A stretch of DNA of 64,000 nt from Luteimonas huabeiensis HB2 (GTDB taxonomy: Bacteria > Pseudomonadota > Gammaproteobacteria > Xanthomonadales > Xanthomonadaceae). The DNA lies in contig NZ_JAAN01000005.1 of assembly GCF_000559025.1 (NCBI RefSeq), positions 62,001 through 126,000 on the forward strand, given 5' to 3'. Under the pieces are notes generated by a model. That model saw nothing but the letters and a program-made list of their open reading frames with translations, was not told the origin of the DNA and ran no database searches. Shown piece by piece: positions 61,652 through 64,000 of this stretch. Made by a program: the position numbers and the translations under genes. The number at the start of each line of letters is the position of its first letter. Positions within the stretch are counted from its first letter, which is position 1.

Positions 61652-62245
61652 CTACGGCGCGGGCGACCACGCCAGCGTCGCCAGGTAGGCCGGCGCCGGG
61701 GCGAAGGCGTGCAGGCGCCAGTCCCCGGCGCGGCCCAGCTCGGGGTCGCAGTCCACCAGCGCCAGCGCATCGCCGCGCTCGGCGAACTCCAGCCGGTGCA
61801 GGCCGAAGGCGAGGCCGCGCCCGTGCGCCTTCAGCACCGCTTCCTTGGCGCACCACAGGCGCACGAACACGCGCTCGCGCAGCGCGTCATCGGGCAGCGC
61901 GGCCAGCCACGCGGCCTCGTTGGGGTGGAAGAAGCGCTGCGCCAGTTCCAGCGCGCGCAGCCGCGGGCGTTCCCATTCCAGGTCGCAACCCACCCGCACG
62001 CCGCGGCCCAGGGCCATCAGCAGGCCGCCGCCGCTGTGGCTCCAACTGGCGTCGGCACCGACCTCCGCAGGCAACCGCGGCCGCCCGTACGCATCGCGCG
62101 GCAGCGGGCCGTCGAGGGCGCGCGACAGCAGCGCGCCCATCCAGGCCCGCACCTGCGGCTCGGCCGGACGGCCGCGCGCATAGGGGCCCCAGGCGCAGTG
62201 CAGCGGGCCGATTCTGAGGGCGCCGGGTGGCAGGGGATCGTTCAT
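61652..62245 (-). CDS. 4'-phosphopantetheinyl transferase superfamily protein
   Basis: 197 residues. Contains the Sfp/HetI-type motifs: [19 protein letters not shown] at the start of the core, [15 protein letters not shown] (GxDxE metal site), and [18 protein letters not shown] (WxxKEAxxK). Loads the phosphopantetheine arm onto acyl or peptidyl carrier proteins. Divergent from an AMP-ligase gene 131 bases away, and such a pair occurs at aryl-polyene/xanthomonadin loci; that it serves the same pathway is an inference. Confidence 0.92.
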   Translation of the reverse strand: MNDPLPPGALRIGPLHCAWGPYARGRPAEPQVRAWMGALLSRALDGPLPRDAYGRPRLPAEVGADASWSHSGGGLLMALGRGVRVGCDLEWERPRLRALELAQRFFHPNEAAWLAALPDDALRERVFVRLWCAKEAVLKAHGRGLAFGLHRLEFAERGDALALVDCDPELGRAGDWRLHAFAPAPAYLATLAWSPAP

Positions 62246-62376
62246 CGGCGCCTGCGCAAGCTCGACGCGCGCTGGCGTCCGGTTCGTGTGTCCATGGCGG
62301 ACGCAGCGTAAGCTATCCGCGCACGCGACCGCTCGCCCGGCGCGTCGGCCCGAAGCCAGGAGGAAGCGGCCTGCCC

Positions 62377-63756
62377 ATGTCCGCCATCATCGACAGCACG
62401 CAGCGCCCGCCCGCGCCGGCCGAAGCCGGGGCCGCCGCGCTGGCGGTCGGCGCGGCGGAGCGCGCGATCGTCCTCGACGCAGGCGGCGGCGTGCCGCTGG
62501 CGCGCTTCCTCGCCGAAGTGCGCGGCCTGGCCGCGATGTTGCCCGACCGGCCCTACGCGGTGAACCTGTGCGAGGACCGCTATCGGTTCCTGGTGGCGTT
62601 CTGCGCGGTGGCCGCGCGCGGGCAGACCACGCTGCTGCCGCCCTCGCGCACGCGCGCGGCGATCGAGGAGGTGCGCGCGCATCATCCCGACAGCTACTGC
62701 CTGGGCGACAGCGAGCCCTGCGCCTGCGACGCGGGCCTGGCGCCGCTGCCGCACTTCGTGCGCGTGCCCGATCCGTTGCCGCAGGCGCCGGGCGCCATGC
62801 CCAAGGTCGAGGACGCGCATGTGGCGGCGGTCGGCTACACCTCCGGCAGCACCGGCGCGCCGAAGGCCAACCCCAAGCGCTGGCGCGACTTCCGCGCCGG
62901 CGCCGCGCAGAACGCCGCCGCGCTGGCCGACCTGTTCGGCGGCGCCGCGCCCGGCGTGGTCGCCACCGTGCCCGCGCAGCACATGTACGGCGTGGAGATG
63001 TCGGTGCTGTTCCCGCTACTGGCCGGCGCCGCGGTGCACCGCGCGCGGCCGTTCTTCCCCGACGACATCGCCGCCGCGCTGCGCGAATGCCCGGCGCCGC
63101 GGCTGCTGGTGACCACGCCGGTCCACCTGCGGGTCCTGGTCGAGTCCGGCGTCGCGCTGCCGCCGCTGGCCGCGGTGGTCAGCGCCACCGCGCCGTTGCC
63201 GGCGGAACTGGCCCGCGCCGCGGAAGCGCGCCTGGGCTGCGAGGTGCGCGAACTGTTCGGCTCCACCGAGACCTGCATCATCGCCCGCCGCCGCACCGCG
63301 CACGAGGACGCGTGGACGCTGCTGCCCGGCGTGCGCCTGCATCCCCAGCCCGACGGCACCGGCGTCGAGGCCGACCACCTCGCCGCGCCGGTGGTGCTGG
63401 CCGACCTGATGCAGCTGCTGCCCGACGGCCGCTTCCTGCTGCGCGGCCGCCAAGCCGACCTGCTGGAGATCGCCGGCAAGCGCGCCTCGCTGGGCGACCT
63501 CACCCGCCGCTTGCTGGCGATCCCCGGCGTGCAGGACGGCGCGGTGGTGCAGCTCGACGCCTGCGACGCCAGCGGCGTGCGCCGGATCGCCGCGGTGGCG
63601 GTGGCCCCGGATCTCGACGAGGCGGCGATCCTCGGCGCGCTGCGCCGGTCCGTGGACCCGGTGTTCATGCCGCGGCGCCTGCGGCTGGTGACGGCGCTGC
63701 CGCGCAACGAGACCGGCAAGCTGCCGCGCGCCGAGCTGATGGCGCTGCTGCGCTGA
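62377..63756 (+). CDS. AMP-dependent acyl/aryl acid ligase, XanA2-like
   Basis: 459 residues. ANL-superfamily motifs: VGYTSGSTGAPKANPKRW (P-loop), REVRELFGSTETCI-type A5, FLLRGRQADLLEIAGKRASL (A8), and terminal Lys in LPRNETGKLPRAEL (A10). Activates a carboxylic acid as adenylate and transfers it to CoA or a carrier protein. Similarity to the 3-hydroxybenzoic-acid ligase XanA2 of xanthomonadin synthesis is suggested by size and by the neighbouring PPTase and parAB, as I recall from Xanthomonas; not provable here. The next gene in the window is not a pigment gene. Confidence 0.85.
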   Translation: MSAIIDSTQRPPAPAEAGAAALAVGAAERAIVLDAGGGVPLARFLAEVRGLAAMLPDRPYAVNLCEDRYRFLVAFCAVAARGQTTLLPPSRTRAAIEEVRAHHPDSYCLGDSEPCACDAGLAPLPHFVRVPDPLPQAPGAMPKVEDAHVAAVGYTSGSTGAPKANPKRWRDFRAGAAQNAAALADLFGGAAPGVVATVPAQHMYGVEMSVLFPLLAGAAVHRARPFFPDDIAAALRECPAPRLLVTTPVHLRVLVESGVALPPLAAVVSATAPLPAELARAAEARLGCEVRELFGSTETCIIARRRTAHEDAWTLLPGVRLHPQPDGTGVEADHLAAPVVLADLMQLLPDGRFLLRGRQADLLEIAGKRASLGDLTRRLLAIPGVQDGAVVQLDACDASGVRRIAAVAVAPDLDEAAILGALRRSVDPVFMPRRLRLVTALPRNETGKLPRAELMALLR

Positions 63757-63843
63757 CGCAGCCGTCACGACGCGCTGCGCAGACTCCTCGCCGCACGCGA
63801 CGCCCCAGCCGGGGCCGCGGACCTGACGAGGAGGATCACGGCT

Positions 63844-64000
63844 ATGGGCATCATCATCTGGTTGATCGTTGGCGGCATCGTCGGTTGGCTGGCCAGCCTC
63901 ATCATGCGCACCGACGCGCAGCAGGGCATCGTCCTGAACGTGGTGGTCGGCATCGTCGGCGCCTTCATCGGCGGCCTGGCGATCGGCCCGCTGCTCGGCG
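63844..64000 (+). CDS. GlsB/YeaQ/YmgE-family stress-response membrane protein (3' end outside window)
   Basis: First 52 residues present, frame still open at the window edge. MGIIIWLIVGGIVGWLAS is followed by two more glycine-rich hydrophobic stretches (VVVGIVGAFIGGLAIGPLLG), the transglycosylase-associated/GlsB family pattern. The family is usually about 80-90 residues with three helices. GAGGAGGA lies about 10-14 bases before the ATG. Stress-related role by family only. Confidence 0.85.
   Translation, partial: MGIIIWLIVGGIVGWLASLIMRTDAQQGIVLNVVVGIVGAFIGGLAIGPLLG

Noticed and set aside
58459-62380. parS site near parA/parB
   Set aside because: I looked for the TGTTTCACGTGAAACA type palindrome and saw none in this stretch; it may lie outside the window.

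Overview
The window is very GC-rich, densely packed bacterial DNA. Gene content points to a gammaproteobacterium of the Xanthomonadaceae/Lysobacteraceae (Lysobacter/Luteimonas/Xanthomonas-like): a complete cbb3 oxidase operon with azurin, an SSS-transporter-type hybrid kinase beside acs, abundant TonB/FecR machinery, rsmG-parA-parB next to a 4'-phosphopantetheinyl transferase and a xanthomonadin-type AMP ligase, and intergenic inverted repeats of the CCTTCTCCCGC type. I see no rRNA, tRNA, CRISPR array, IS element or prophage.

Layout. 0-16.7 kb is a low-oxygen respiration block: end of an outer-membrane porin gene, anaerobic ribonucleotide reductase (nrdD, a separate tiny glycyl-radical protein, nrdG), azurin, a TauE/SafE-like protein, the cco structural and assembly genes (reading leftward from ccoN), pyrE, a GNAT acetyltransferase and a di-haem cytochrome c peroxidase. 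Four FNR/Anr-type boxes (TTGAY-N4-RTCAW) sit in front of nrdD, azurin, ccoN and the peroxidase, so the block looks like one oxygen-responsive regulon. 16.7-27.4 kb is mostly housekeeping (exonuclease III, AmpG, Rep helicase, thymidine kinase, MutM), plus a desaturase, an EF-hand protein, a LysR regulator and a metallo-hydrolase. 27.6-38 kb is carboxylate/acetate metabolism: an MHS-type MFS permease, a DcaP-like porin, acs, a CrbR-like response regulator, ExoD and a CrbS-like transporter-kinase. Cardiolipin synthase follows.

39.6-47.4 kb is a self-contained catabolic island. It has a LysR regulator with two helix-turn-helix domains, divergent from ligK, ligU/galD, a DctA-type permease, an outer-membrane porin, ligJ and ligI. 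Together these would convert 2-pyrone-4,6-dicarboxylate or 4-oxalomesaconate to pyruvate plus oxaloacetate. No ring-cleavage dioxygenase or upstream dehydrogenase is present.

47.4-58.5 kb has rpmG-rpmB, then an ECF sigma factor, a FecR-like anti-sigma factor, two tandem paralogous TonB-dependent receptors (the first frameshifted between its signalling domain and its barrel), a secreted S9 peptidase and a secreted DUF885 metallopeptidase. This is best read as a peptide-sensing and scavenging locus. 58.5-59.0 kb is a three-copy 173-bp repeat block. 59-64 kb holds parB, parA, rsmG, a phosphopantetheinyl transferase, an AMP ligase and the start of a GlsB/YeaQ-type membrane protein.

The most unusual items are: the glycyl-radical domain of NrdD encoded as a free-standing 60-residue protein; the lower-pathway-only lig island with its own transporters; and the ECF/FecR/receptor/S9-peptidase locus, which resembles lasso-peptide receiver modules but lacks lasso biosynthesis genes.
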